A program made the translations under genes and the position numbers. The notes under the pieces are model-generated. The model ran no database searches and was not told the DNA's origin. It saw nothing but the letters and a program-made list of their open reading frames with translations. From assembly GCA_003862155.1 (NCBI GenBank), contig QOUV01000011.1, positions 1 to 64,000 of the forward strand: a stretch of 64,000 nucleotides of DNA. Reading direction: 5' to 3'. This stretch comes from Lachnospiraceae bacterium (GTDB lineage: Bacteria > Bacillota > Clostridia > Lachnospirales > Lachnospiraceae). Positions 35,996 to 44,624 of this stretch are shown piece after piece; position 1 is the first letter of the stretch, and every line of letters starts with the position of its first letter.

Positions 35996-36510
35996 CAGAG
36001 ATCCTCCAGTCCTGGAAGAAGGTGGACTTTGATGACGCCGGACTCTGTGTCTACAGACAGGATGCAGTCGTGAATAGCCGGAATCATAAGAGCAGAGCCA
36101 TCAGTACGCTTCACTTCATAGACATCATTTGCGGCTGTAGTTATGATATCGGAGACCTTTCCGAGTTCTTTCCCCGACTCATCAATTACAGTAAGCCCGA
36201 TGATATCGCCTATGAAAAATTCGTTTTCACCAAGCTCTATTCCCTCGCTTCTCGGAATCCTGATCTCAGAATTTCTAAGAGCATAGGCCGAGTCCATGTC
36301 TTTTATCTCTTCAAAGCCCAGAATAACCTGTTTTTTAAAAAATTTGACCGAGTCGACCGTAACCTGCTTTTCTTTCCCATTCAGGTAAAGCGTCACAGTC
36401 TTTAAGTCTCTAAACCTCTCAGGTTCATCCGTCGTAGGATATACCTTAACTTCTCCGTGGACTCCATGCGTCGAGGTGATAACTCCAACCTTTAAATAAT
36501 CTCTGTCCAT
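35995..36510 (-). CDS. rimM: ribosome maturation factor RimM
   Basis: A 171-residue 16S maturation factor: N-terminal RimM barrel (VGVITSTHGVHGEVKVYPTTDEPERF) and a PRC-barrel domain (IGDIIGLTVIDESGKELGKVSDI; YEVKRTDGSALMIPAI). Standard length. Located between khpA and trmD as in most Firmicutes. Confidence 0.97.
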   Translation of the reverse strand: MDRDYLKVGVITSTHGVHGEVKVYPTTDEPERFRDLKTVTLYLNGKEKQVTVDSVKFFKKQVILGFEEIKDMDSAYALRNSEIRIPRSEGIELGENEFFIGDIIGLTVIDESGKELGKVSDIITTAANDVYEVKRTDGSALMIPAIHDCILSVDTESGVIKVHLLPGLEDL

Positions 36511-36573
36511 TTCAGTCCCTGTAAAAATGCCGCCCGACTCATGACTTATGTCATAAGCACAGGCGGCGCATCG

Positions 36574-36810
36574 TCAATTCCTGTCCTCTATATCGACATA
36601 GACTTTCTTGTCTGTGTCAACTGCGGCAGCCTTGACCACAGTACGTATAGCCTTGGCTATACGGCCCTGCTTTCCAATGACCTTTCCCATATCGGAAGGA
36701 TCTACAGAAAGCACCAGTCTTATGGCTCTGTCATCCTCAGTCTCAGTAACTGTGACACCCTCCGGATGATCGACCAGGGCACGTGCTATAACTTCTACTA
36801 ATTCTTTCAT
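36574..36810 (-). CDS. khpA: KH-domain RNA-binding protein KhpA
   Basis: A 78-residue single KH domain with the GxxG loop in VIGKQGRIAKAIRTVV. With KhpB it binds RNA and influences division and small-RNA function. The ATG at 36810 has AGGTGG upstream and matches the family start MKELVEVIARALVDHPEG; a GTG three codons earlier (36819) is possible. Placed between rpsP and rimM as in other Firmicutes. Confidence 0.94.
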   Translation of the reverse strand: MKELVEVIARALVDHPEGVTVTETEDDRAIRLVLSVDPSDMGKVIGKQGRIAKAIRTVVKAAAVDTDKKVYVDIEDRN

Positions 36811-36851
36811 GTAATCCACCTATTCCCCTGACAGTGGTACTGTCCGGAAAA

Positions 36852-37094
36852 TTATTTCTCGATTCCGGCGTTCTTCAAAAGACGCTCAACAGTAGCTGTA
36901 GGAACAGCACCGTTCTTGAGCCACTTCTTAGCGAGGTCGGCATCGATATTTACAGCAGCCGGCTCCTGATTAGGATCATAGGTTCCGATCTGCTCGATGA
37001 AACGTCCATCTCTAGGTGAGTTTGCGTCTGCAGCAATAATTCTGTAGAACGGATTCTTCTTCTTACCAATTCTTGTGAGTCTTAACTTTACCAT
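36852..37094 (-). CDS. rpsP: 30S ribosomal protein S16
   Basis: An 80-residue S16: [19 protein letters not shown] at the N-terminus, then [13 protein letters not shown] and [19 protein letters not shown]. The ATG at 37094 with GGAGG 6 nt upstream is the correct start, four codons inside the open frame. Confidence 0.98.
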   Translation of the reverse strand: MVKLRLTRIGKKKNPFYRIIAADANSPRDGRFIEQIGTYDPNQEPAAVNIDADLAKKWLKNGAVPTATVERLLKNAGIEK

Positions 37095-37159
37095 TTTGTC
37101 CTCCAAATAAAATTAAAAATATATCGTTAAAGTCAAAGGATAAGCTCCAACTTTAATAC

Positions 37160-38518
37160 CTAAAATCCAAACGGCATCTTTCCGAAGCCGCTGTGTCTTC
37201 TGCCCTTCATCATACCAGGCATCTTCTTCATAAGCTTCGCAGATTCGTTAAACTGCTTTATAAAGCGGTTGACCTCTGCAATATTCATGCCGGCACCCTT
37301 TGCAATGCGCTGCTTTCTCGAAACAGATAAGATCTTCGGATTTTCCCTCTCTTCAGGCGTCATCGACATGATGATAGCCTTTGTCCGGCCGATCTTCTTC
37401 TCATCTACCGAGCCCTTGAGCTGATCCATCTGAGCACTCGAAAGTCCAAATCCCGGAAGCATGCCGAGAATACTAGTAAGTCCGCCCATCTTCTTCATCT
37501 GGTCGAGCGAAGTCAGGTAATCATTGAAATCGAAGCCCTTCTTGAAAGCCTTCTGATTCAGTTTCTTCGCTTCTTCCTGATCAAATGAGTTCTGAGCTTT
37601 CTCGATAAGAGTAAGCATATCGCCCATACCGAGAATCCTTGACGCCATACGGTCAGGATGGAACGGCTCCAGGTCTGAGAGCTTCTCGCCCATACCTGCA
37701 TACAGGATAGGCTTGCCAGTAACCGCCCTTATCGAAAGAGCAGCTCCGCCTCTGGTATCGCCATCGAGCTTAGTCAAAACAACTCCGTCGATCCCGATCC
37801 TGTTATCGAAGGTAGAAGCTACGTTTACAGCTTCCTGACCTGTCATGGCATCGACCACAAGGATAGTCTGGTGAACATCGACTGATGCCTTGATATCCTC
37901 GAGCTCTTTCATCATATCGTCGTCGATCTGAAGACGGCCGGCGGTATCTAAGATAACAACGTTCCTGTTGTTCGAGCTGGCGTAAGAGATGCCCGCCTTC
38001 GCGATATCCACCGGTGACTTCTCAGTTCCCATCGAAAATACCGGAACATCCTGCTTCTGTCCGTTGACCTTCAACTGGTCAATAGCAGCCGGTCTGTACA
38101 CATCGCAGGCAACGAGAAGAGGTCTCTTGCCTTTGAGCTTCATCTTACCAGCGAGCTTTGCGGCAGTCGTCGTCTTACCAGCACCCTGGAGACCACACAT
38201 CATGATTACTGTAGTGGCCTGTCCCGGCTGATACTTGATCTCGGTGATGTCCGAGCCCATCAGAGAAGTGAGCTCCTCATTTACGATCTTTATGACCGTC
38301 TGAGCCGGATTAAGTCCTCCAAGGACGTCGCTTCCAACACATCGCTCAGTGATCTTATTAGTAAAATCCTTCACGACACGGAAATTGACATCCGCTTCGA
38401 GGAGAGCCATCTTCACTTCCTTCATGGCTGTCTTGACATCCTTTTCAGTCAGGCGGCCCTTGCTGCGAAGATTCTTGAAAACATTCTGAAGTTTTTCTGT
38501 CAGACTGTCAAATGCCAT
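37160..38518 (-). CDS. ffh: signal recognition particle protein Ffh
   Basis: The 452-residue SRP54 GTPase. N domain (residues 1-~85), G domain with GLQGAGKTTTAAKLAG, DTAGRLQ, TKLDGDTRGGAALS, and a Met-rich M domain (~330-452) ending MKKMPGMMKGRRHSGFGKMPF. AGGAG precedes the ATG by 5 nt. Seven bases separate it from ylxM, its usual partner. Confidence 0.98.
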   Translation of the reverse strand: MAFDSLTEKLQNVFKNLRSKGRLTEKDVKTAMKEVKMALLEADVNFRVVKDFTNKITERCVGSDVLGGLNPAQTVIKIVNEELTSLMGSDITEIKYQPGQATTVIMMCGLQGAGKTTTAAKLAGKMKLKGKRPLLVACDVYRPAAIDQLKVNGQKQDVPVFSMGTEKSPVDIAKAGISYASSNNRNVVILDTAGRLQIDDDMMKELEDIKASVDVHQTILVVDAMTGQEAVNVASTFDNRIGIDGVVLTKLDGDTRGGAALSIRAVTGKPILYAGMGEKLSDLEPFHPDRMASRILGMGDMLTLIEKAQNSFDQEEAKKLNQKAFKKGFDFNDYLTSLDQMKKMGGLTSILGMLPGFGLSSAQMDQLKGSVDEKKIGRTKAIIMSMTPEERENPKILSVSRKQRIAKGAGMNIAEVNRFIKQFNESAKLMKKMPGMMKGRRHSGFGKMPFGF

Positions 38519-38525
38519 ATAACTC

Positions 38526-38840
38526 CTATAGCTGCTTCATGATCTCCTCTGCCTTCCTGTGGCAGACACCTATGTCGTCGCTCTCAGCGATCTCTTTCGC
38601 CAGACCCTCGATTCGCTGATACTCAGCGAGGAGCCCAAGCTTCTCTTCATAGCCTCTGAGAAGCCCCGATACCCGGTGTATCATCTCACTGATACCCTGT
38701 CTCGACATCGAAAACTCCCCTGCCATCTCGCTTAACGAGAGATCCTCGAAGGCATATTCCCTGAAGATCTTCTTCTGCTTGTCAGTCAGAAGCTCTCCAT
38801 AGAAATCAAAAAGCAATCCGTCATGTACCTTTTCTTCCAT
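38526..38840 (-). CDS. ylxM: YlxM-family SRP-associated HTH protein
   Basis: A 104-residue helix-turn-helix protein that modulates SRP activity in Firmicutes. LLTDKQKKIFREYAFEDLSLSEMAGEFSMSRQGISEMI is a sigma-70 region 4-like HTH. A longer reading from a TTG at 38879 starts inside the promoter -35 box and is impossible for that transcript, so I use the ATG at 38840. That ATG lies only about 5 nt from the predicted transcription start. Confidence 0.92.
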   Translation of the reverse strand: MEEKVHDGLLFDFYGELLTDKQKKIFREYAFEDLSLSEMAGEFSMSRQGISEMIHRVSGLLRGYEEKLGLLAEYQRIEGLAKEIAESDDIGVCHRKAEEIMKQL

Positions 38841-38850
38841 AACCTGAAAC

Positions 38851-38879
38851 AATATACTACATTTTGATTTTGCTGTCAA
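38851..38879 (-). promoter_or_regulatory. promoter of the ylxM-ffh-rpsP operon
   Basis: The minus strand reads TTGACA (38874-38879), 17 bp, TATATT (38851-38856), near consensus. The -10 is only 10 bp from the ylxM ATG. The -35 lies inside a perfect inverted repeat at 38871-38897. Confidence 0.85.
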
Positions 38880-38897
38880 GTATTTTTCTTGACAGCA
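38871..38897. promoter_or_regulatory. 10-bp perfect inverted repeat over the ylxM -35 box
   Basis: TGCTGTCAAG (38871-38880) and CTTGACAGCA (38888-38897) are exact inverse complements separated by 7 bp. It overlaps the ylxM -35 element and lies in the divergent region before the J-domain gene. It could be an operator, or a fortuitous symmetry of two TTGACA boxes. Confidence 0.55.
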
Positions 38898-38941
38898 AAT
38901 ATTCTTTAATCAATTCCCCATCATATTTTACAGAAAAATCA

Positions 38942-38970
38942 TTGAGTACTTCTACTACATATGGTAAAAT
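38942..38970 (+). promoter_or_regulatory. promoter of the J-domain gene
   Basis: TTGAGT (38942-38947), 17 bp, TAAAAT (38965-38970), about 60 bp before the start codon. Divergent from the ylxM promoter. Confidence 0.6.
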
Positions 38971-39029
38971 AGGAGCCGTTTATCAGAAAGTATTGTGACA
39001 GCTGGCTTTTTCAGGAGTGTCGGTGCATA

Positions 39030-41045
39030 ATGGCGGACTTCAGGCAGCTCATACGGGCATCGGAGCGCGAATATCCAAATCTTAATTATCTGAAAGAGGA
39101 TAGTGAAACCAGCAGGGAACTCGCTGGTGTTTTTGGTGTATCCGAAAACGAGATACCGCTCGTCTGCACAGCTCAAAAGGCCAATGATCTGGCGCTTTCA
39201 ATAGGCAAAAATGTGCTGATAACAGACACCTCCGTTCTGATAAAGGACGGCGAGGGGCCAGTAATGCGCATGCCACTCTCCCGGCTTTACAGCGTACTGA
39301 TATCATATAAAAGCAGAAAGAAAAAAGTACTTTTCATCACACCTTCAGGCCGAATAGAGCTCTACACCCCTAAGATGGTATTTAAAGACAACATTTCCTT
39401 CGAGCTCTACAGCCTTCTTGTCACACTTCAAAACGCGCTGATAAACGAAAACCCATCTCTTAAGGAGAGCTACTATCACACTCTTGATGCTCTCTCATCA
39501 TATGTCAAGTCCTGTTTTAAAAATCAGGCATATCTCTCTGATGAGAATCGCGAGCTTTTAATTGAAATCCTGCATACCGATCCGAATAACCTGATAGCCG
39601 GCATGGTCTTAAAGGAGGACCGCTACAGGACATTCGATGCAACAGTGCCTCCTGCCCAGGAGGAGAAGTTCTACTCGAACTACCTGACGCTTATCGCGAC
39701 AGACTATTCATCCAGGCTTTACCGCACCATGATAAAGGCCTACAGCCGCCTGTTATCAAAAGATACGCTCTCTCTAAAGGACGCATATCTGCTCTGTGCC
39801 CTCGGATACAGGATGAATGATCAGAAGACATATCTTCTCTACGACAGGATTCAGAAATACCTGACAGAAAATCAGAAGCACTTTCTGAACTATATATCTG
39901 CACGCGTATCCCGCGAAGGCATGGACTCGTGCATGTCTATGATACTGACCGGAAAAATCCCGTCGGGGCTGCAGCTTCAGTTCACAGACGACATGGGCTT
40001 CGACTGCCTGCACTATGCGATAATCCTCGAGAAAAAGGAGATAGTCTCCGAACTCCTGAAACAAAAGACCTGGGGAGCCGGCGAGCCGTCCAGATCAGCC
40101 GGTCTCGCAAACAGCTTCTATGACTACTTCTTCCTTGCCTCATGGCATATAAATGACGTGATGTTCTTAAGAGAAGTCTTCATCTATACCAGGCCAGAGG
40201 CATCAGAGGTCTGCCGGACTCTAAAGAGAGGCCGCTCCTTAAGAGGCATCGCAGTATCGAGGCTTAGTCTGATAAATAACAAGATAGCCACGATAAAAAA
40301 GCGTCAGATTGAGGCCTTAAACTCAGGCAATCCAATGGCCTACTCTGACTACGAGCTCGCCATCTCATCTCTTCTCGAAGAGAAAAATGACCTGAAGCTG
40401 GAATTAGCCTATCTGAAGAAATGTGAAGAACAGACCGAAGACGAGCTCGATGTGCTCTTCAATAAAGCTCTCTCACAAGCGAAAGAGATGCTTGCGGTAT
40501 TAAAAACTACTGCTCATCCTATGGTCTCATATATGCTCCAAACACTCAAATCACCAGAGAGCTTCATAACGCTTCATGCGATGACTCCGGACAGCTACAC
40601 ACTGTTGAGGTACAGAGGACTCTGCTTCCTTGGAAAAGCATTCAAAGACTTAAAAGGCATACTCTCAAGCGAGATCATAGAAAGTGAAGAGGCCGACAGA
40701 AAGAGGTTCTTTACTGCTAAGACATCTCCAATAAATAACCCATGGCGCGAACACGAAAGGGAACAGGAAAAGAAGAGAGAAAAAGACAGGAAAAAGTCGT
40801 ACGAAAACTATCAGGATAATGCAGATGGAGCTGGCGATAACAGCACAGGAAATCGTCCTGAGCGTGGAAGCCGGAAAACACACTGGTTCTCAGAAGCTGC
40901 GATCCACGACGACAGAATCCTAAAGAAAGAGTATCATCTGCTGATAAAGCGCTACCATCCGGATCAGACCGGAAACAGCGATGGACTGGAGACCTTAAAA
41001 GAGATCATCGAAGAAAAAGATATGATCCTAAGACAGGCTCCTTAA
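39030..41045 (+). CDS. large protein with PH-like N-terminal and C-terminal J-domain
   Basis: A 671-residue cytoplasmic protein without signal peptide or membrane segment. Residues ~45-125 look like a PH-type beta domain (NVLITDTSVLIKDGEGPVMRMP; KVLFITPSGRIELYTPKM). A long helical, TPR-like middle follows with coiled coil at ~410-480. A very basic KRE-rich linker (~575-600) precedes a short J-domain with its HPD motif at residues 643-645 (KRYHPDQTG). AGGAG lies 12 nt before the ATG. Probably recruits a DnaK-type chaperone to a bound target. It is one of the few plus-strand genes; its last 18 bp overlap recX tail to tail. Confidence 0.85.
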   Translation: MADFRQLIRASEREYPNLNYLKEDSETSRELAGVFGVSENEIPLVCTAQKANDLALSIGKNVLITDTSVLIKDGEGPVMRMPLSRLYSVLISYKSRKKKVLFITPSGRIELYTPKMVFKDNISFELYSLLVTLQNALINENPSLKESYYHTLDALSSYVKSCFKNQAYLSDENRELLIEILHTDPNNLIAGMVLKEDRYRTFDATVPPAQEEKFYSNYLTLIATDYSSRLYRTMIKAYSRLLSKDTLSLKDAYLLCALGYRMNDQKTYLLYDRIQKYLTENQKHFLNYISARVSREGMDSCMSMILTGKIPSGLQLQFTDDMGFDCLHYAIILEKKEIVSELLKQKTWGAGEPSRSAGLANSFYDYFFLASWHINDVMFLREVFIYTRPEASEVCRTLKRGRSLRGIAVSRLSLINNKIATIKKRQIEALNSGNPMAYSDYELAISSLLEEKNDLKLELAYLKKCEEQTEDELDVLFNKALSQAKEMLAVLKTTAHPMVSYMLQTLKSPESFITLHAMTPDSYTLLRYRGLCFLGKAFKDLKGILSSEIIESEEADRKRFFTAKTSPINNPWREHEREQEKKREKDRKKSYENYQDNADGAGDNSTGNRPERGSRKTHWFSEAAIHDDRILKKEYHLLIKRYHPDQTGNSDGLETLKEIIEEKDMILRQAP

Positions 41046-41639
41046 GGCCTCTCTGACCTTGTCATAGTCGAATCCGCGTCCAAGGAGAAAACGGATCATC
41101 TTCGCCTTGTCCCTCGGATCTGCAGAAGAGACATCGTAATGTCTCTTCTCAATAAGTTCTCTGATCTTCTCCTCTTCACTCGTAAGGGATGCCTCATCAA
41201 GGCAGTCTTCAATAATATCCTTATCAATTCCCTTCCTGAGAAGGTCCTGAGTTAGTCTTCTCCTGCTCTTCTGCTCCTGATGAAAATAGATATAGTTCGA
41301 CGCATAGCGCCTGTCATCCACATAACCATATGACGAGGCGTAATCTATGGCGGCATCAGCTATATCCTCCGGATAGCCTGACGAAGTAAGCCTCCCGTAA
41401 AGGTCTGCTCTGGTCCTGTCCTGCTTCTCGAGGAGATGAAGGCAGCGCTTCTTCGCGCGGGGAAGAAGGATGGACGTCTTAATACTCTCAAAAGACTCCT
41501 CACTTAAATCTTCCCCGACCCGAAGGCCCGGCATTCTCCTGATCTCTCCGGCATAGAGCACAAATGACTCTCTCGTATCGAGTGTGATCCGCTTTCTCTT
41601 CTTAGACCTGGGAAGCGGCTCAATGCTGACTATCTGCAT
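41028..41639 (-). CDS. recX: RecX regulatory protein
   Basis: A 203-residue RecX that modulates RecA filaments. Three three-helix repeats are visible: KKRCLHLLEKQDRTRADLYGRL, DIADAAIDYASSYGYVDDRRYASNYI and RRRLTQDLLRKGIDKDII. The N-terminal ~50 residues are beta-rich, as in Gram-positive RecX. It follows recA by 39 bp, the usual pair. Confidence 0.95.
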   Translation of the reverse strand: MQIVSIEPLPRSKKRKRITLDTRESFVLYAGEIRRMPGLRVGEDLSEESFESIKTSILLPRAKKRCLHLLEKQDRTRADLYGRLTSSGYPEDIADAAIDYASSYGYVDDRRYASNYIYFHQEQKSRRRLTQDLLRKGIDKDIIEDCLDEASLTSEEEKIRELIEKRHYDVSSADPRDKAKMIRFLLGRGFDYDKVREALRSLS

Positions 41640-41678
41640 CTGACTTCCCCAATCCTGTACTGCTCAATGTCATACGCC

Positions 41679-42782
41679 TTAGTCTTCATCTGAGACCTGG
41701 GTAACAGAAACAGCATCTGATGAAGCATCCTTAGTATCAGTATCCGACGTGTTCTCATCAATGTCCTCGTCATCGAGACCGTAGTGCTCACGGATAAGCT
41801 TCGTCACATCTGCCATGACCTGTGGATTCTCAGCGAGATAAGCCTTCGCATTCTCGCGTCCCTGTCCGATCTTATCTCCCTGGTAAGCGTACCATGAACC
41901 TGACTTCTGGATGATATCGAGCTTCGCAGCTAGATCTAATACGTCTCCTTCCTTCGAGATACCTTTACCGAACATGATGTCGAACTCAGCTTCCTTGAAC
42001 GGAGGTGCGACCTTGTTCTTCACGACCTTGATACGGGTGCGGTTTCCAATGACCTCTCCCTGCTGCTTAATAGCCTCAATACGTCTGACATCAAGGCGGA
42101 CTGATGAGTAGAACTTCAGAGCACGTCCACCGGTAGTCGTCTCAGGGTTTCCGAACATGACGCCGATCTTCTCACGGAGCTGATTGATAAATATAACGAT
42201 GCACTGGGTACGGCTGATCGCAGCGGTGAGCTTCCTCAGGGCCTGTGACATAAGTCTGGCCTGAAGGCCAACGTGTGAATCTCCCATGTCTCCCTCGATC
42301 TCGGCCTTCGGTACAAGAGCTGCAACCGAGTCAACAACTATAATGTCTACGGCACCGCTTCTAACCATGGTCTCCGTGATCTCGAGAGCCTGCTCACCGC
42401 TGTCAGGCTGTGATATATAAAGGTTATCGATATCTACGCCGATGTTCCTCGCATAAACAGGATCTAAGGCGTGCTCAGCATCGATAAATCCCGCAATTCC
42501 GCCTCTCTTCTGGACCTCAGCTATACAGTGCAGCGCAACCGTAGTCTTACCAGAAGACTCAGGTCCGTAGATCTCTACGATCCTGCCCTTCGGAAGACCT
42601 CCCTGTCCGAGCGCAATGTCAAGACTGATAGAACCCGTAGGAACAGTCTCGACCTTCATCCTGTTCGACTCGTCTCCAAGTCTCATAATAGAACCTCTCC
42701 CGTACTGCTTCTCTATCTGTGAGATAGCGGCATCAAGTGCCTTCTCCTTATCGTCTTTTAAATCCTTTGCATCTTTAGCCAT
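41679..42782 (-). CDS. recA: recombinase RecA
   Basis: A 367-residue RecA: Walker [10 protein letters not shown], the MAW-like [45 protein letters not shown] core, and an acidic 40-residue tail. The ATG at 42782 with GGAG 8 nt upstream is the start; the longer frame to 42881 covers the promoter. Confidence 0.98.
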   Translation of the reverse strand: MAKDAKDLKDDKEKALDAAISQIEKQYGRGSIMRLGDESNRMKVETVPTGSISLDIALGQGGLPKGRIVEIYGPESSGKTTVALHCIAEVQKRGGIAGFIDAEHALDPVYARNIGVDIDNLYISQPDSGEQALEITETMVRSGAVDIIVVDSVAALVPKAEIEGDMGDSHVGLQARLMSQALRKLTAAISRTQCIVIFINQLREKIGVMFGNPETTTGGRALKFYSSVRLDVRRIEAIKQQGEVIGNRTRIKVVKNKVAPPFKEAEFDIMFGKGISKEGDVLDLAAKLDIIQKSGSWYAYQGDKIGQGRENAKAYLAENPQVMADVTKLIREHYGLDDEDIDENTSDTDTKDASSDAVSVTQVSDED

Positions 42783-42822
42783 CTGAATTCTCCAATCGAA
42801 AAAGTGTTTGTATCTGGAATAA

Positions 42823-42851
42823 ATAATAGAACATACTATCTGTTTTGTCAA
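42823..42851 (-). promoter_or_regulatory. recA promoter, possible degenerate LexA site
   Basis: Minus strand TTGACA (42846-42851), 17 bp, TATTAT (42823-42828). Within the spacer the plus strand reads GAACATACTATC (42829-42840), which matches the Firmicutes SOS box GAACNNNNGTTC in its first half and only half of its second. The promoter is well supported; the LexA site is weak. Confidence 0.75.
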
Positions 42852-42973
42852 GAGCCTGTCTGCATATACAGATAGTAGCAAAAAAATAAATCCGGGGCAA
42901 TACAGACCACCCGGATTTAATTTTTATTTAAGTGAATTTATTTTATGTTTAGTTTTATAAACTAAATATTAAC

Positions 42974-43005
42974 GATCTGGTGGTCAGCCTTTTGACCACC
43001 AGATC
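42974..43005 (-). terminator. hairpin after prfC
   Basis: GATCTGGTGGTCA and TGACCACCAGATC form a perfect 13-bp stem with a 6-nt loop, 2 nt after the prfC stop codon. The following minus-strand sequence is AT-rich (GTTAATATTTAG) without a clean T-run, so it may protect the mRNA 3' end as well as terminate. Confidence 0.7.
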
Positions 43006-43006
43006 A

Positions 43007-44608
43007 TTAGTATTCCATTTGTTCCTGACCGAACTCGGCGAGCTGAAGGCCCTCGTTTCTGTTCTTTACCATGTCGATGCTCCACTCATTCACAAATAGA
43101 AGGAGCGGACGGCCTTTGAGGTCCTTAACCTTCTTCATGTCTGAAGTTCCGACGATCTTGTCGACATCAATGTCTTTATTTTCAACCCAGCGGACGTACT
43201 CATACGGGAGATTTTCCATAATGATATCGACTTTGTACTCATGCTCAAGGCGGAACTTAAGTACATCAAACTGCAGGACGCCGACGACTCCAACGATGAT
43301 CTCTTCCATTCCTGTGTGGTACTCCTGGAAGATCTGGATCGCACCCTCCTGAGCTATCTGCATGATACCCTTCATAAACTGCTTACGCTTCATAGTATCG
43401 ACCTGACGAACCCTGCAGAAATGCTCGGGAGCGAATGTCGGTATGCCTTCGAATTTAAAGTGTTCCTTCGAAGTCGTTATAGTATCGCCGATAGAATAGA
43501 TCCCCGGGTCAAAAATACCGATAATGTCTCCTGCATAGGCCTCGTCGATCATTTTTCTCGAGGAAGCCATCATCTGCTGAGGCTGTGAAAGGCGGACATC
43601 TTTTCCCTCCTGAACATGAAATGCGCTCATGCCGGCAGTAAATTTTCCGGAGCAGATACGCATGAATGCAACTCTGTCGCGGTGGGCCTTGTTCATATTT
43701 GCCTGAATCTTAAAGACGAAAGCCGAAAAATCCTCACTGTACGGATCTATAAGACCGTGGTCGCTCTTTCTCGGGAGCGGCGGAGTCGTCATCTTTAAAA
43801 AGTGTTTGAGGAACGTCTCTACTCCGAAATTCGTAAGAGCAGAGCCGAAAAATACAGGTGTGAGTTTTCCGGCATCTACCGCTTCCTTGTCGAAATCAGC
43901 TCCGGCACCATTTAACAGCTCTATCTCGTCGAGAAGACTGTCCCTCTTATCCTCACCGATAGCTTTGACAAGCTCCGGGTCGTCGATAGGATAATCCTTC
44001 TCCTCGCCCTCTTTCGTGCCTTTCATGGTATCCCAGAAGGTCATGACTTTTCTGGTCTTTCTGTCGTAAACACCCTTGAACTGCTTTCCGCTTCCGATAG
44101 GCCAGTTTACAGGGTAAGTCGAAATGCCAAGAGTATTTTCGATGTCGTCCATAAGCTCGAAAGTATCCATAGCATCACGGTCCATTTTATTGATGAATGT
44201 GAAAATGGGGATGTGGCGCATGACGCAGACCTTGAAGAGTTTTCTGGTCTGGGGCTCAACGCCCTTCGCGCCGTCGATAACCATGACAGCAGAGTCGGCT
44301 GCCATAAGTGTTCTGTAAGTATCCTCTGAGAAATCCTGATGTCCGGGAGTGTCAAGGATGTTTATGCACATGCCGCCGTATTCAAACTGGAGTACTGAAC
44401 TAGTGACTGAGATACCACGCTGTTTCTCTATCTCCATCCAGTCCGAAACTGCATGTCTGGCTGTGGCCTTTCCCTTTACGGATCCGGCCTGATTTATCTG
44501 TCCACCGTACAGAAGAAACTTCTCTGTAAGTGTAGTCTTACCAGCATCCGGGTGCGAGATGATTGCAAATGTTCTCCTCTTTGTTATCTCATCTTTTAAT
44601 GTACCCAA
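43007..44608 (-). CDS. prfC: peptide chain release factor 3
   Basis: A 533-residue translational GTPase that recycles RF1/RF2. G motifs: HPDAGKTTLTEKFL, switch regions with GISVTSSV, DTPGHQDFSEDT, INKMDRDA; domains II and III follow (LRICSGKF-like VAFMRICSGKF, GVVGVLQFDVLKFRLEHEY). The start is a TTG with GGAGG 8 nt upstream; no ATG is available nearby. It follows the HD-GYP gene by 16 bp. Confidence 0.96.
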   Translation of the reverse strand: MGTLKDEITKRRTFAIISHPDAGKTTLTEKFLLYGGQINQAGSVKGKATARHAVSDWMEIEKQRGISVTSSVLQFEYGGMCINILDTPGHQDFSEDTYRTLMAADSAVMVIDGAKGVEPQTRKLFKVCVMRHIPIFTFINKMDRDAMDTFELMDDIENTLGISTYPVNWPIGSGKQFKGVYDRKTRKVMTFWDTMKGTKEGEEKDYPIDDPELVKAIGEDKRDSLLDEIELLNGAGADFDKEAVDAGKLTPVFFGSALTNFGVETFLKHFLKMTTPPLPRKSDHGLIDPYSEDFSAFVFKIQANMNKAHRDRVAFMRICSGKFTAGMSAFHVQEGKDVRLSQPQQMMASSRKMIDEAYAGDIIGIFDPGIYSIGDTITTSKEHFKFEGIPTFAPEHFCRVRQVDTMKRKQFMKGIMQIAQEGAIQIFQEYHTGMEEIIVGVVGVLQFDVLKFRLEHEYKVDIIMENLPYEYVRWVENKDIDVDKIVGTSDMKKVKDLKGRPLLLFVNEWSIDMVKNRNEGLQLAEFGQEQMEY

Positions 44609-44624
44609 AATAAAAACCTCCTGA

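Noticed and set aside
42974..43005. 13-bp perfect inverted repeat considered as a CRISPR repeat or insertion end
   Set aside because: Only one copy, no spacers, and it sits just after the prfC stop codon as a 3' hairpin would.
42783..43006. Extra small gene between recA and prfC
   Set aside because: Only promoter, leader and hairpin sequence; no frame longer than ~30 codons with a ribosome site.
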